DNA of 32,217 nt, taken from positions 1-32,217 of the forward strand of contig CAMBBT010000005.1 of NCBI GenBank assembly GCA_945864455.1, written 5' to 3'. This document shows, piece by piece, positions 13,082-19,612 of this stretch. The DNA is from Polynucleobacter meluiroseus. Lineage in GTDB: Bacteria; Pseudomonadota; Gammaproteobacteria; Burkholderiales; Burkholderiaceae. Under the pieces are notes generated by a model. It ran no database searches. It was not told where the DNA came from and saw nothing but the letters and a program-made list of their open reading frames with translations. Position 1 is the stretch's first letter, and each line of letters begins with the position of its first letter. Both the position numbers and the translations under genes were made by a program.

Positions 13082-13203
13082 TGAATTTAAAAGGAAAAGT
13101 AATGATTTATTAATATAAAGCTTGATATTAAACATTTATATTTAACATGGGTATTAGCCTTGCAGTGAATAGTTAAGCTTAGTGTTGTTGGATTTACTTT
13201 CTT

Positions 13204-13222
13204 TATATTGCATTGCAATATA
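13204..13222. promoter_or_regulatory. Perfect 19-bp palindrome upstream of ilvD
   Basis: TATATTGCA, a central T, then TGCAATATA is a perfect odd-length palindrome. It lies about 100 bp before the ilvD ATG and about 120 bp from the response-regulator start on the other strand. A weak TTTACC (13223-13228) and TAGGAT with 16-bp spacing just downstream could be an ilvD promoter, putting the palindrome next to its -35. The cognate regulator is not known. Confidence 0.55.
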
Positions 13223-13321
13223 TTTACCCCCTCCCCGTCTTAAATAGGATGCTTAGCCCTCCAGTGGTTCTCACGGCACAATAGAGCCTTTGAACACCAA
13301 TCTTTTCTGGAGTAATAAAGC

Positions 13322-15016
13322 ATGAAACGCCTTAATGAACGCTCACGCATGGTCACCGAGGGAGTCGCCCGCGCACCCAACCGCTCGATGTATTACGCCA
13401 TGGGCTACCAGGAAAAGGATTTCTCAAAGCCAATGGTTGGTGTTGCTAATGGTCATTCGACCATCACACCTTGCAATAGTGGATTACAGAAATTAGCAGA
13501 TGCGGCAGTCAATGCTCTAGAGGAAGCGGGTGCAAAGGCCCAGCTATTTGGCACACCTACTGTTTCTGATGGTATTGGCATGGGTACTGAGGGTATGAAA
13601 TATTCCCTCGTCTCACGGGAGGTAATTGCTGACAGTATTGAAGTGTGCGTCAATGGCCTTTGGCAAGATGGTGTGGTGGTGATTGGTGGTTGCGATAAAA
13701 ATATGCCAGGCGGCATGATGGCAATTGCGCGCACCAATGTTCCAGCGATTTATGTCTATGGTGGCACGATTAAGCCAGGCCATTACAAAGGCAAAGAACT
13801 CAATATTGTTTCCGCCTTCGAAGCAGTTGGTGAATTTACTTCTGGAAGATTAAGCGCTGAAGACTTAAAGGGTGTTGAAGAGAATGCTTGTCCAGGCAGT
13901 GGTTCCTGTGGCGGTATGTATACAGCCAATACTATGAGCTCGTCTTTCGAGGCCCTAGGTATGAGCCTGCCCTACTCCTCAACCATGGCTAACGAGGACG
14001 ATGAGAAGGTCGTCAGCGCCGCTGAATCTGCTCGTGTTTTGGTAGAAGCCATCAAAAACAACTTGCGCCCACTCGACATCATTACTAAAAAATCGATTGA
14101 GAATTCAGTCAGTGTGATCATGGCAGTGGGTGGTTCCACTAATGCGGTATTACATTTCTTGGCCATTACTAGTGCTGCACAAATTGATTGGACGATTGAT
14201 GACTTTGAACGTATTCGCAAACTTGTTCCCGTCATTGTGGATATGAAACCCTCTGGTACCTATTTGGCAACTGACTTACATCAAGCTGGCGGCATTCCGC
14301 AAGTCATGAAGATTTTGTTAGATGGCGGACTTTTGCACGGTGATTGCATGACTATTACTGGTAAAACGATTGCCGAAACTTTGAAAGATATTCCTTCTGT
14401 GCCCCGTGCAGATCAAAAAGTGATTCACACTTTAAACAATCCTTTGTATAAGCAAGGTCACTTAGCTATTCTGAAGGGGAATATTTCCCCAGAAGGTTGC
14501 GTTGCCAAGATTACTGGTCTAAAGAACCCATCTATGACCGGTCCAGCAAAGGTATTTGATTCTGAAGATGATGCTATGGCAGCCATCATGGCCCAAAAAA
14601 TCAAAGATGGTGATGTTGTCATCATTCGCTATGAAGGCCCTAAAGGTGGCCCTGGTATGCGCGAGATGCTATCTCCTACTTCGGCCCTCGTTGGACAAGG
14701 TCTAGGAGAAACTGTAGGCCTCATCACTGATGGTCGCTTCTCTGGTGGCACCTGGGGCATGGTCGTAGGTCACGTGGCCCCTGAAGCCTATGTTGGCGGG
14801 GTCATCGCCCTCATCCACGAAGGTGACTCAGTCACAATCGATGCCCATAAGCTACTCATCCAGCTCAATGTCAGCGATGAAGAAATTGCTAAGCGTCGTG
14901 CTGTTTGGAAGCAACCTAAGCCACGTTATACCCGTGGCCTGCTTGCTAAGTACGCAAGCCTTGCTAGTAGCGCAAGTAAAGGCGCAGTAACTGATCTGAA
15001 TTTAGATTTAACGTAA
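13322..15016 (+). CDS. ilvD: Dihydroxy-acid dehydratase
   Basis: This Fe-S enzyme removes water from 2,3-dihydroxy-3-methylbutanoate and its ethyl homologue, the third common step of valine, isoleucine and leucine synthesis. The 564 residues match the shorter subclass. Cluster-ligand cysteines appear as Cys51 (STITPCNSG), Cys124 (GGCDKNMPG) and Cys195 ([15 protein letters not shown]). A Cys at the first position suggests a [2Fe-2S] rather than [4Fe-4S] cluster. Lys125 in CDKN is the expected carbamylated metal ligand, and Asp83 (SDGIGMG) the Mg ligand. The C-terminal half has [23 protein letters not shown] in two parts (DGRFSGG and GHVAPEA). A GGAG lies 9 nt before the ATG. It is a single-gene unit here, facing a copper chaperone gene at its 3' end. 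Confidence 0.97.
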   Translation: MKRLNERSRMVTEGVARAPNRSMYYAMGYQEKDFSKPMVGVANGHSTITPCNSGLQKLADAAVNALEEAGAKAQLFGTPTVSDGIGMGTEGMKYSLVSREVIADSIEVCVNGLWQDGVVVIGGCDKNMPGGMMAIARTNVPAIYVYGGTIKPGHYKGKELNIVSAFEAVGEFTSGRLSAEDLKGVEENACPGSGSCGGMYTANTMSSSFEALGMSLPYSSTMANEDDEKVVSAAESARVLVEAIKNNLRPLDIITKKSIENSVSVIMAVGGSTNAVLHFLAITSAAQIDWTIDDFERIRKLVPVIVDMKPSGTYLATDLHQAGGIPQVMKILLDGGLLHGDCMTITGKTIAETLKDIPSVPRADQKVIHTLNNPLYKQGHLAILKGNISPEGCVAKITGLKNPSMTGPAKVFDSEDDAMAAIMAQKIKDGDVVIIRYEGPKGGPGMREMLSPTSALVGQGLGETVGLITDGRFSGGTWGMVVGHVAPEAYVGGVIALIHEGDSVTIDAHKLLIQLNVSDEEIAKRRAVWKQPKPRYTRGLLAKYASLASSASKGAVTDLNLDLT

Positions 15017-15039
15017 TTGCTAGAGCAGCAAAGCAATTA
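15014..15039. other. Inverted repeat after ilvD
   Basis: TAATTGCT (15014-15021) and AGCAATTA (15032-15039) form an 8-bp stem covering the ilvD stop codon, between ilvD and the convergent copper chaperone gene. No T-run follows, so terminator function is uncertain. Confidence 0.35.
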
Positions 15040-15044
15040 AGTAA

Positions 15045-15524
15045 TTAGTGCTTCATTGCTCCACCAGGTTGGCCCATGGCATTGACTGGCATCTTCACTT
15101 CAACTTCGCCAGCCTTAGCAAACTTGAGTTTGACTGGAACAGATTCACCAGCAGTCAAGGGGGCTTTAATGTTCATAAACATCAGATGTAAACCACCTGG
15201 CTTTAATTCAATAGAACCGCCAGCTGGCACAGTAATGTCTTTTACCTGACGCATTTTCATCACATTACCTTCCATTGCCATCTCATGTAATTGCACTTCA
15301 CCAGCGAGGGGTGAGCTTGCAGAGACCAATTGGTCAGTAGTACCTTTATTTTCAATCTTCATGAAGCCGCCGGCTACCTGCTGACCAGGAACAGTTGCAC
15401 GGGTATAGGCATTTTCAATTTTGATTGGGCCAACAAGGGCGTTTTGTGCCAATAGCGAGCTACTGAAGGCGATACCCGTAGTAGCAAGTAAGTAAACGAG
15501 ATGGTTTTTGCGGATATTGATCAT
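15045..15524 (-). CDS. Periplasmic PCu(A)C copper chaperone
   Basis: This 159-residue exported protein of the PCu(A)C (DUF461) family binds Cu(I) in the periplasm and usually delivers it to the CuA or CuB site of cytochrome oxidase, with Sco proteins as partners. Residues 1-26 are a signal peptide (MINIRKNHLVYLLATTGIAF, then SSSLLAQ). The full copper motif H-X10-M-X21-H-X-M is present: His80, Met91, His113 and Met115. The C-terminal tail is Met/Gly-rich and ends in MKH, which may add copper affinity. It lies downstream of tctA but is separated from it by a terminator, and it converges with ilvD. No oxidase assembly genes are adjacent, so it is a stand-alone copy. Confidence 0.93.
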   Translation of the reverse strand: MINIRKNHLVYLLATTGIAFSSSLLAQNALVGPIKIENAYTRATVPGQQVAGGFMKIENKGTTDQLVSASSPLAGEVQLHEMAMEGNVMKMRQVKDITVPAGGSIELKPGGLHLMFMNIKAPLTAGESVPVKLKFAKAGEVEVKMPVNAMGQPGGAMKH

Positions 15525-15559
15525 TGAGTAATTTTATCGAACTTTTACTTTGCCATGCA

Positions 15560-15581
15560 AAAAGGGGCTTGCGCCCCTTTT
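15560..15581 (-). terminator. Rho-independent terminator after tctA
   Basis: The arms AAAAGGGGC (15560-15568) and GCCCCTTTT (15573-15581) are separated by 4 nt, and read on the minus strand are followed by five T's. It lies 36 bp after the tctA stop and 36 bp before the copper chaperone start, so it separates the two units. Confidence 0.88.
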
Positions 15582-15616
15582 CAACTAGATCAGACTGGTT
15601 TTTGACCAGCCAAACT

Positions 15617-17116
15617 TTATGCAGCAACAGCCTTTTTCTTACCAATCAACTTGCCAATCAATGGCCAGAAGAGCAACAGTAAGGCCAATGTAGTGATCGC
15701 ACCTACCAAGTAGTTAGAGAAGAAAATATCTAAGCTTCCCTGTGAGAACAACATGGATTGACGGAAAGAATCTTCTGCACGGTCGCCCAATACTAAGGCT
15801 AATACCATTGGTGCCATTGGGTAGTCGAGTTTTTTGAAGGCATAGCCCAAAACACCGAAGCCCATCATCAACCAAACGTCAAACATCGCATTGTGAACAG
15901 TGTATGCACCTACCGCACAAATCACAATAATGACTGGTGCAATGATTGAGAACGGAATTCTCAAGATCGAAGCAAACAATGGCACGCAAGTTAGAACAAC
16001 AAACAAGCCAGCCAAGTTACCTAAGTACATACTGGCAATCAAGCCCCAAACAAAGTCTGGCTTCTCAACGAAGAGCAATGGACCAGGCTGCAAGCCCCAG
16101 ATCAGGAGACCACCAAGCAATACCGCCGCTGTTGGTGAACCTGGGATACCCAGAGATAACATTGGCAGAAGTGCTGCCGTACCTGCAGCATGGGCCGCAG
16201 TTTCTGGAGCAACAATACCTTCCATTTTGCCGCTACCAAACTGATCACTATCTTTGGATACGCGCTTAGCAACACCATACGCCATAAAGGAAGCTGGAGT
16301 AGCGCCACCTGGAGTGATACCCATCCAGCAACCAATCAAACAGCTACGCAATGAAGTAGCCCAGTATTTTGGTAACTGCTTCCAAGTTTCCCAAACTACC
16401 TTAGCGCGAATCTTGGCAGCTGCGCCTTTGAATGCAAGGCCCTCTTCCATCGATAGCAAGATCTCACCAATACCAAACAAACCGATCACAGCAATCAAGA
16501 AGTCAAAACCACGCATCAACTCTGGATTACCAAATGTCAAACGCAATTGACCTGTAACCGTATCCATACCAACAGTAGCCAAGCCAAAGCCCAGCATCAT
16601 GGCTGAAATCGTTTTAAACGGCGACCCCTTATTCATGCCCACGAAACTACAGAACGTCAGTAAGTAAACCGAGAAGAACTCCGGGGGCCCAAATTGCAAT
16701 GCAAACTTAGCAACCAACGGAGCTAAGAAGGTAATCATCACGATCGCAAAGAACGCGCCTATGAATGAAGAGGTAAACGCTGCAGTTAAAGCCTCACCTG
16801 CTTTGCCATTCCGAGCCATTGGATAACCATCAAAGGTTGTTGCAACAGACCACGGCTCACCTGGAATATTAAAGAGAATAGAGGTAATCGCTCCACCAAA
16901 TAATGCACCCCAATAAATGCAAGAGAGCATGATGATGGCTGAAGTTGGTGGCATTGTGAAGGTCAATGGCAACAGAATCGCAATGCCGTTTGCACCGCCC
17001 AGCCCTGGCAATACACCAATGATCACGCCAAGTGTGACACCAATCAACATCAACAATAAGTTAAAGGGTGTCATTGCAATGGCAAAACCATTGAATAGAG
17101 CGTTAATTTCTTCCAA
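15617..17116 (-). CDS. tctA: Tripartite tricarboxylate transporter, large membrane subunit TctA
   Basis: TctA is the large membrane subunit of a secondary, cation-driven importer that works with a small membrane subunit and a periplasmic binding protein. The 499 residues contain about 11-12 hydrophobic segments. Conserved sequences are GVIIGVLPGLGGANG near residue 35, FNIPGEPWS and DGYPMARNGKAGEAL at about 85-110, and, later, GITPGGATPASFMAYG plus LGIPGSPTAAVLLGG. Translation starts at TTG (17116), with GGAG 6 nt upstream; no in-frame ATG is better placed. It is the third gene of tctC-tctB-tctA. The substrate cannot be read from sequence: citrate is only the founding example, and Bug-dependent systems take many carboxylates. 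Confidence 0.95.
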   Translation of the reverse strand: MEEINALFNGFAIAMTPFNLLLMLIGVTLGVIIGVLPGLGGANGIAILLPLTFTMPPTSAIIMLSCIYWGALFGGAITSILFNIPGEPWSVATTFDGYPMARNGKAGEALTAAFTSSFIGAFFAIVMITFLAPLVAKFALQFGPPEFFSVYLLTFCSFVGMNKGSPFKTISAMMLGFGLATVGMDTVTGQLRLTFGNPELMRGFDFLIAVIGLFGIGEILLSMEEGLAFKGAAAKIRAKVVWETWKQLPKYWATSLRSCLIGCWMGITPGGATPASFMAYGVAKRVSKDSDQFGSGKMEGIVAPETAAHAAGTAALLPMLSLGIPGSPTAAVLLGGLLIWGLQPGPLLFVEKPDFVWGLIASMYLGNLAGLFVVLTCVPLFASILRIPFSIIAPVIIVICAVGAYTVHNAMFDVWLMMGFGVLGYAFKKLDYPMAPMVLALVLGDRAEDSFRQSMLFSQGSLDIFFSNYLVGAITTLALLLLFWPLIGKLIGKKKAVAA

Positions 17117-17156
17117 CTTGTACTCCTTTTTTTCTAATCTTTTTTAATTGTATTTT

Positions 17157-17684
17157 TTAGTTCACGCCAACAAACTCGAGCGGATTAAACCACGAGCCAT
17201 GTGGCAATGGAACTTGGAACCAGAACTCGAACATGAGGTAAAGCGCTACGGTCACCCCAACGGATACCGCAATTGCTTTCCAAATTGGATATTTGCCTAA
17301 CCACACCATAAAGATTGCGATGTAGAGGGCTGAAGCAACATAGATACCAATTAATTGCACACCAAGAACAAAAACAATTGCTGGCAATAAGACCGCCATT
17401 ACTTGTTTGAGAGGCTCCCTCCCAACAAACGATTCTGTTTTCTTTTTCTTATCAACGATTACCGCTTGATATAGGGTTGCAGAGCTTGAGAGAAGAATGA
17501 TCAAGCTGATATAGAACGGGAAATATCCCGCTTCTGGACCGTCACTACCCCAACTTGCGCCTAACTTGAGGCTTCCAATCATTACTGTTAGACCAAACGC
17601 AAGGAACAAGATAGCGGTAATGATATCCATTGCTCTTACGCTGATTGCTGAGTCTTCATTTGAATTATTTGCTTGTTCAGACAT
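17157..17684 (-). CDS. tctB: Tripartite tricarboxylate transporter, small membrane subunit TctB
   Basis: This 175-residue protein has four hydrophobic segments (starting AMDIITAILFLAFGLTVMIG), the size and topology of TctB. The GPEAGYFPFYISLI segment after the first membrane helix is the most typical family motif. A polar N terminus of about 17 residues precedes the first helix. It is located between tctC and tctA, 40 bp before the tctA start, and its own ATG is preceded by eight A's rather than a good ribosome binding site. A terminator hairpin lies upstream, between it and tctC. Confidence 0.93.
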   Translation of the reverse strand: MSEQANNSNEDSAISVRAMDIITAILFLAFGLTVMIGSLKLGASWGSDGPEAGYFPFYISLIILLSSSATLYQAVIVDKKKKTESFVGREPLKQVMAVLLPAIVFVLGVQLIGIYVASALYIAIFMVWLGKYPIWKAIAVSVGVTVALYLMFEFWFQVPLPHGSWFNPLEFVGVN

Positions 17685-17722
17685 TTTTTTTCACTAGTAA
17701 AAGTTGATTAATACACTTACTT

Positions 17723-17752
17723 AAAAAATAGGACCCCCAGTGGAGGTCCTAT
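17723..17752 (-). terminator. Internal terminator between tctC and tctB
   Basis: Read on the minus strand, ATAGGACC and GGTCCTAT form an 8-bp stem (17752-17745 with 17735-17728) with a 9-nt loop, followed directly by six T's. This is a complete intrinsic terminator placed 15 bp after the tctC stop and 38 bp before the tctB start. Partial read-through would give much more binding protein than membrane subunits. Confidence 0.88.
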
Positions 17753-17767
17753 CTCGATTCCTAAAAA

Positions 17768-18769
17768 TTACTTAGCCAAGAAACCTGCTTCAGTCATTAA
17801 CTGCTTATGGAGTACTTCATTCAGAGTTAACCAGTTTCTAAACTCTTTACCAGTCATAAATGTCTGATTGAATGCACCGTCAGCCATGAACTTCTTCCAC
17901 TCTGGTGTAGCTCGTACTTTTTTAAACAATTCAATAAAGAAATCAACTTGCTCTTGAGTTACGCCTGGAGCCATGAAAATACCACGCAGCATCACATAGT
18001 CAGTTGTTACTCCCGCCTCTTTGCAAGTGGGTACGTCATACCATGATTGAGTATCCGTAATTTTTTCTTTATAAGGCATGCGGGTGTCATCAAATACGCA
18101 TAATGCACGTAATTTGTTAGCACGCCACTGAGCTACTGCCTCAATAGGATTATTGACAGTTGAATCAATATGATTGCCAACGAGTTGAACAGCAACGTCT
18201 CCACCCCCCTTAAACGGGATGTAGATGAACTTTGCACCTGTGGCCTTTTCAAGGGCAACGGTAATGATCTGATCTTCTTGTTTAGAACCAGTACCACCCA
18301 TCTTGAACTTGCCTTGTGCTGCTTTAGCGGCATCGATATATTCCTTGGCTGTCTTATATGGCTTATCAACGTTATTCCACAAAACAAACTGGTCTAATGC
18401 CAACATGGCCACTGGAGTGATGTCTTGCCAGTTAAATGGAACACCGGTTGCCAATGGAGTAGTAAACAAATTGGAAAGTGTGATCACAATCTTATGAGGG
18501 TCGCCTTTAGCCTCTTTCATTGCCAAGAAACCTTCAGCACCAGCACCAGCACCTTTATTGACTGGAATGATTGACTGCTTCATCAAATTATTTTTTGTGA
18601 CGATGCCTTGGATCATACGAGCCATTTGGTCAGCGCCACCGCCAGGACCGGCGGGAATGATAAATTCAACAGGCTTAGTGGGCTCCCATGCAGCGAATGC
18701 AGGTGATACGCCAGCAACACCGAGGGCTAATGCGGTGGAAATCAATGCCCCTTTTAACTTCATCTTCAT
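17768..18769 (-). CDS. tctC: Bug-family periplasmic substrate-binding protein (TctC)
   Basis: This 333-residue protein has a clear signal peptide (MKMKLKGALISTALALGVAG, cleavage after SPAFA). The mature part opens with the Bug/TctC pattern PVEFIIPAGPGGGADQMARM, where the Pro-Gly-Gly-Gly-Ala-Asp loop holds the carboxylate through water molecules. Other family features are KMGGTGSKQEDQI and IPFKGGGDVAVQLVGNHIDSTVNN. An AGGAG lies 7 nt before the first ATG, supporting this start. It is the first gene of the transporter operon. Betaproteobacteria carry many Bug proteins, most without their own membrane subunits; this one is paired. The ligand is unknown. The Asp in the GGGADQ loop may favour substrates with an amino or amide group, as in some Bug proteins; this is a weak inference. 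Confidence 0.94.
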   Translation of the reverse strand: MKMKLKGALISTALALGVAGVSPAFAAWEPTKPVEFIIPAGPGGGADQMARMIQGIVTKNNLMKQSIIPVNKGAGAGAEGFLAMKEAKGDPHKIVITLSNLFTTPLATGVPFNWQDITPVAMLALDQFVLWNNVDKPYKTAKEYIDAAKAAQGKFKMGGTGSKQEDQIITVALEKATGAKFIYIPFKGGGDVAVQLVGNHIDSTVNNPIEAVAQWRANKLRALCVFDDTRMPYKEKITDTQSWYDVPTCKEAGVTTDYVMLRGIFMAPGVTQEQVDFFIELFKKVRATPEWKKFMADGAFNQTFMTGKEFRNWLTLNEVLHKQLMTEAGFLAK

Positions 18770-19054
18770 TAATGCGCTCCTATAAATGGTTTACCAATTT
18801 ATTTTTGGCTTATTTAATGTGTGTGATTTTTAAACAAGATGGGTAACATAAACATGACTGCCATCAATAATTTTAAAATCGGTCCAAAGGAGTTTCTGCA
18901 ATCTAGTGGAAACACCTATCAAACAAGCCAAAGACAAGTTCAGTGTACTTATATCTAGACTGAAAAAACCTACTGAATGAACAAAAAAGTACAAAATGAG
19001 TATGGTTATCTATCCTGTTTTGAATCAAATCTAAGTATTTACCCTGATTAAGCC
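18770..19054. other. Non-coding stretch between tRNA-Thr and tctC
   Basis: This 285-bp gap holds the tctC ribosome binding site (minus AGGAGC) and an imperfect palindrome around TGGTTTACCA (18786-18796). I see no convincing gene; the small open frame here overlaps the tRNA and looks fortuitous. No clear promoter hexamers or terminator hairpin are visible, although a T-rich stretch lies after the tRNA on the minus strand. Confidence 0.5.
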
Positions 19055-19130
19055 TGGTGCCGCTTGCCGGAATCGAACTGGCGACCTTTTCATTACGAAT
19101 GAACTGCTCTACCAACTGAGCTAAAGCGGC
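19055..19130 (-). tRNA. tRNA-Thr (anticodon CGT)
   Basis: Read on the minus strand, the 76-nt sequence folds as a full cloverleaf with encoded CCA. The acceptor GCCGCTT pairs with AAGCGGC, the D arm is GCTC/GAGC, the anticodon loop is TTCGTAA with CGT at 34-36, and the T loop is TTCGATT. It reads ACG codons. Two stem positions are mismatched: G27-A43 at the top of the anticodon stem and A52-C62 in the T stem. The gene begins 14 nt after the DUF1854 stop, too close for its own upstream promoter outside that gene, so it is probably co-transcribed with, or promoted from within, the DUF1854 gene. Confidence 0.97.
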
Positions 19131-19144
19131 AAATCGGTTTGATT

Positions 19145-19612
19145 CTAGCGGAAACGATCAAGCAGCTTTTTGCTGACTTTATCGAGCTGCGTGGCATCTT
19201 TAATTAGAAATTGTAGGCCATTTGAATCCGCAATCAGTAAGGTATTACCAGCGATTCTGCGGATGTCTTCCTCACCCTTAAGACGAATACGCGTTGGTCC
19301 ACGGTCCGTTTCAATATCCCAAATACTGGGCGTAGCAAATGTAGATACCTGGGTAATTTTTTCAATGACCGGCATAAATTCTCGGGCAGCCAACTCTTCT
19401 TCAATCAGTATGAGCTCTGCTTCTGGAATCAGTGCAACATCTGGGAACCAGCATACTTCGTTTCCAGACTGATTCATGATGCCGATACCAGCAGCAGGTG
19501 CAGTAATTGGAAATGCTCGCACGGGATATACGCCAATATGGCGATCACCCTTTGCGTCAATGAAAATCAAGTTTCCAAGCGCATCCCGTTCTAGTAGATG
19601 GGACTTATTCAT
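19145..19612 (-). CDS. DUF1854 family protein associated with cyanophycin genes
   Basis: This 155-residue protein has no signal peptide or membrane segment. It reads as an all-beta/alpha soluble protein, with HIGVYPVRAFPITAPAAGIGI near the N terminus, then NQSGNEVCWF, and a C-terminal half containing RGPTRIRLKGEEDIRR. These are typical of DUF1854, a family of unknown function that repeatedly sits beside cphA and a particular ABC transporter in Burkholderiales. Its ATG overlaps the ABC transporter stop by ATGA, so translation is coupled and the two proteins probably act together. Possible roles are a cytoplasmic regulator or adaptor of the transporter; nothing in the sequence shows which. It is followed directly by tRNA-Thr. 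Confidence 0.85.
   Translation of the reverse strand: MNKSHLLERDALGNLIFIDAKGDRHIGVYPVRAFPITAPAAGIGIMNQSGNEVCWFPDVALIPEAELILIEEELAAREFMPVIEKITQVSTFATPSIWDIETDRGPTRIRLKGEEDIRRIAGNTLLIADSNGLQFLIKDATQLDKVSKKLLDRFR

Noticed and set aside
18903-19115. 70-residue open frame on the minus strand near the tRNA
   Set aside because: It overlaps the tRNA-Thr gene and its N-terminal part is a translation of the tRNA; no ribosome binding site.
19055-19130. tRNA-Thr as an integration site for a mobile island
   Set aside because: No integrase gene and no second copy of the tRNA 3' end were seen in the window; the neighbouring genes look like stable chromosomal ones.
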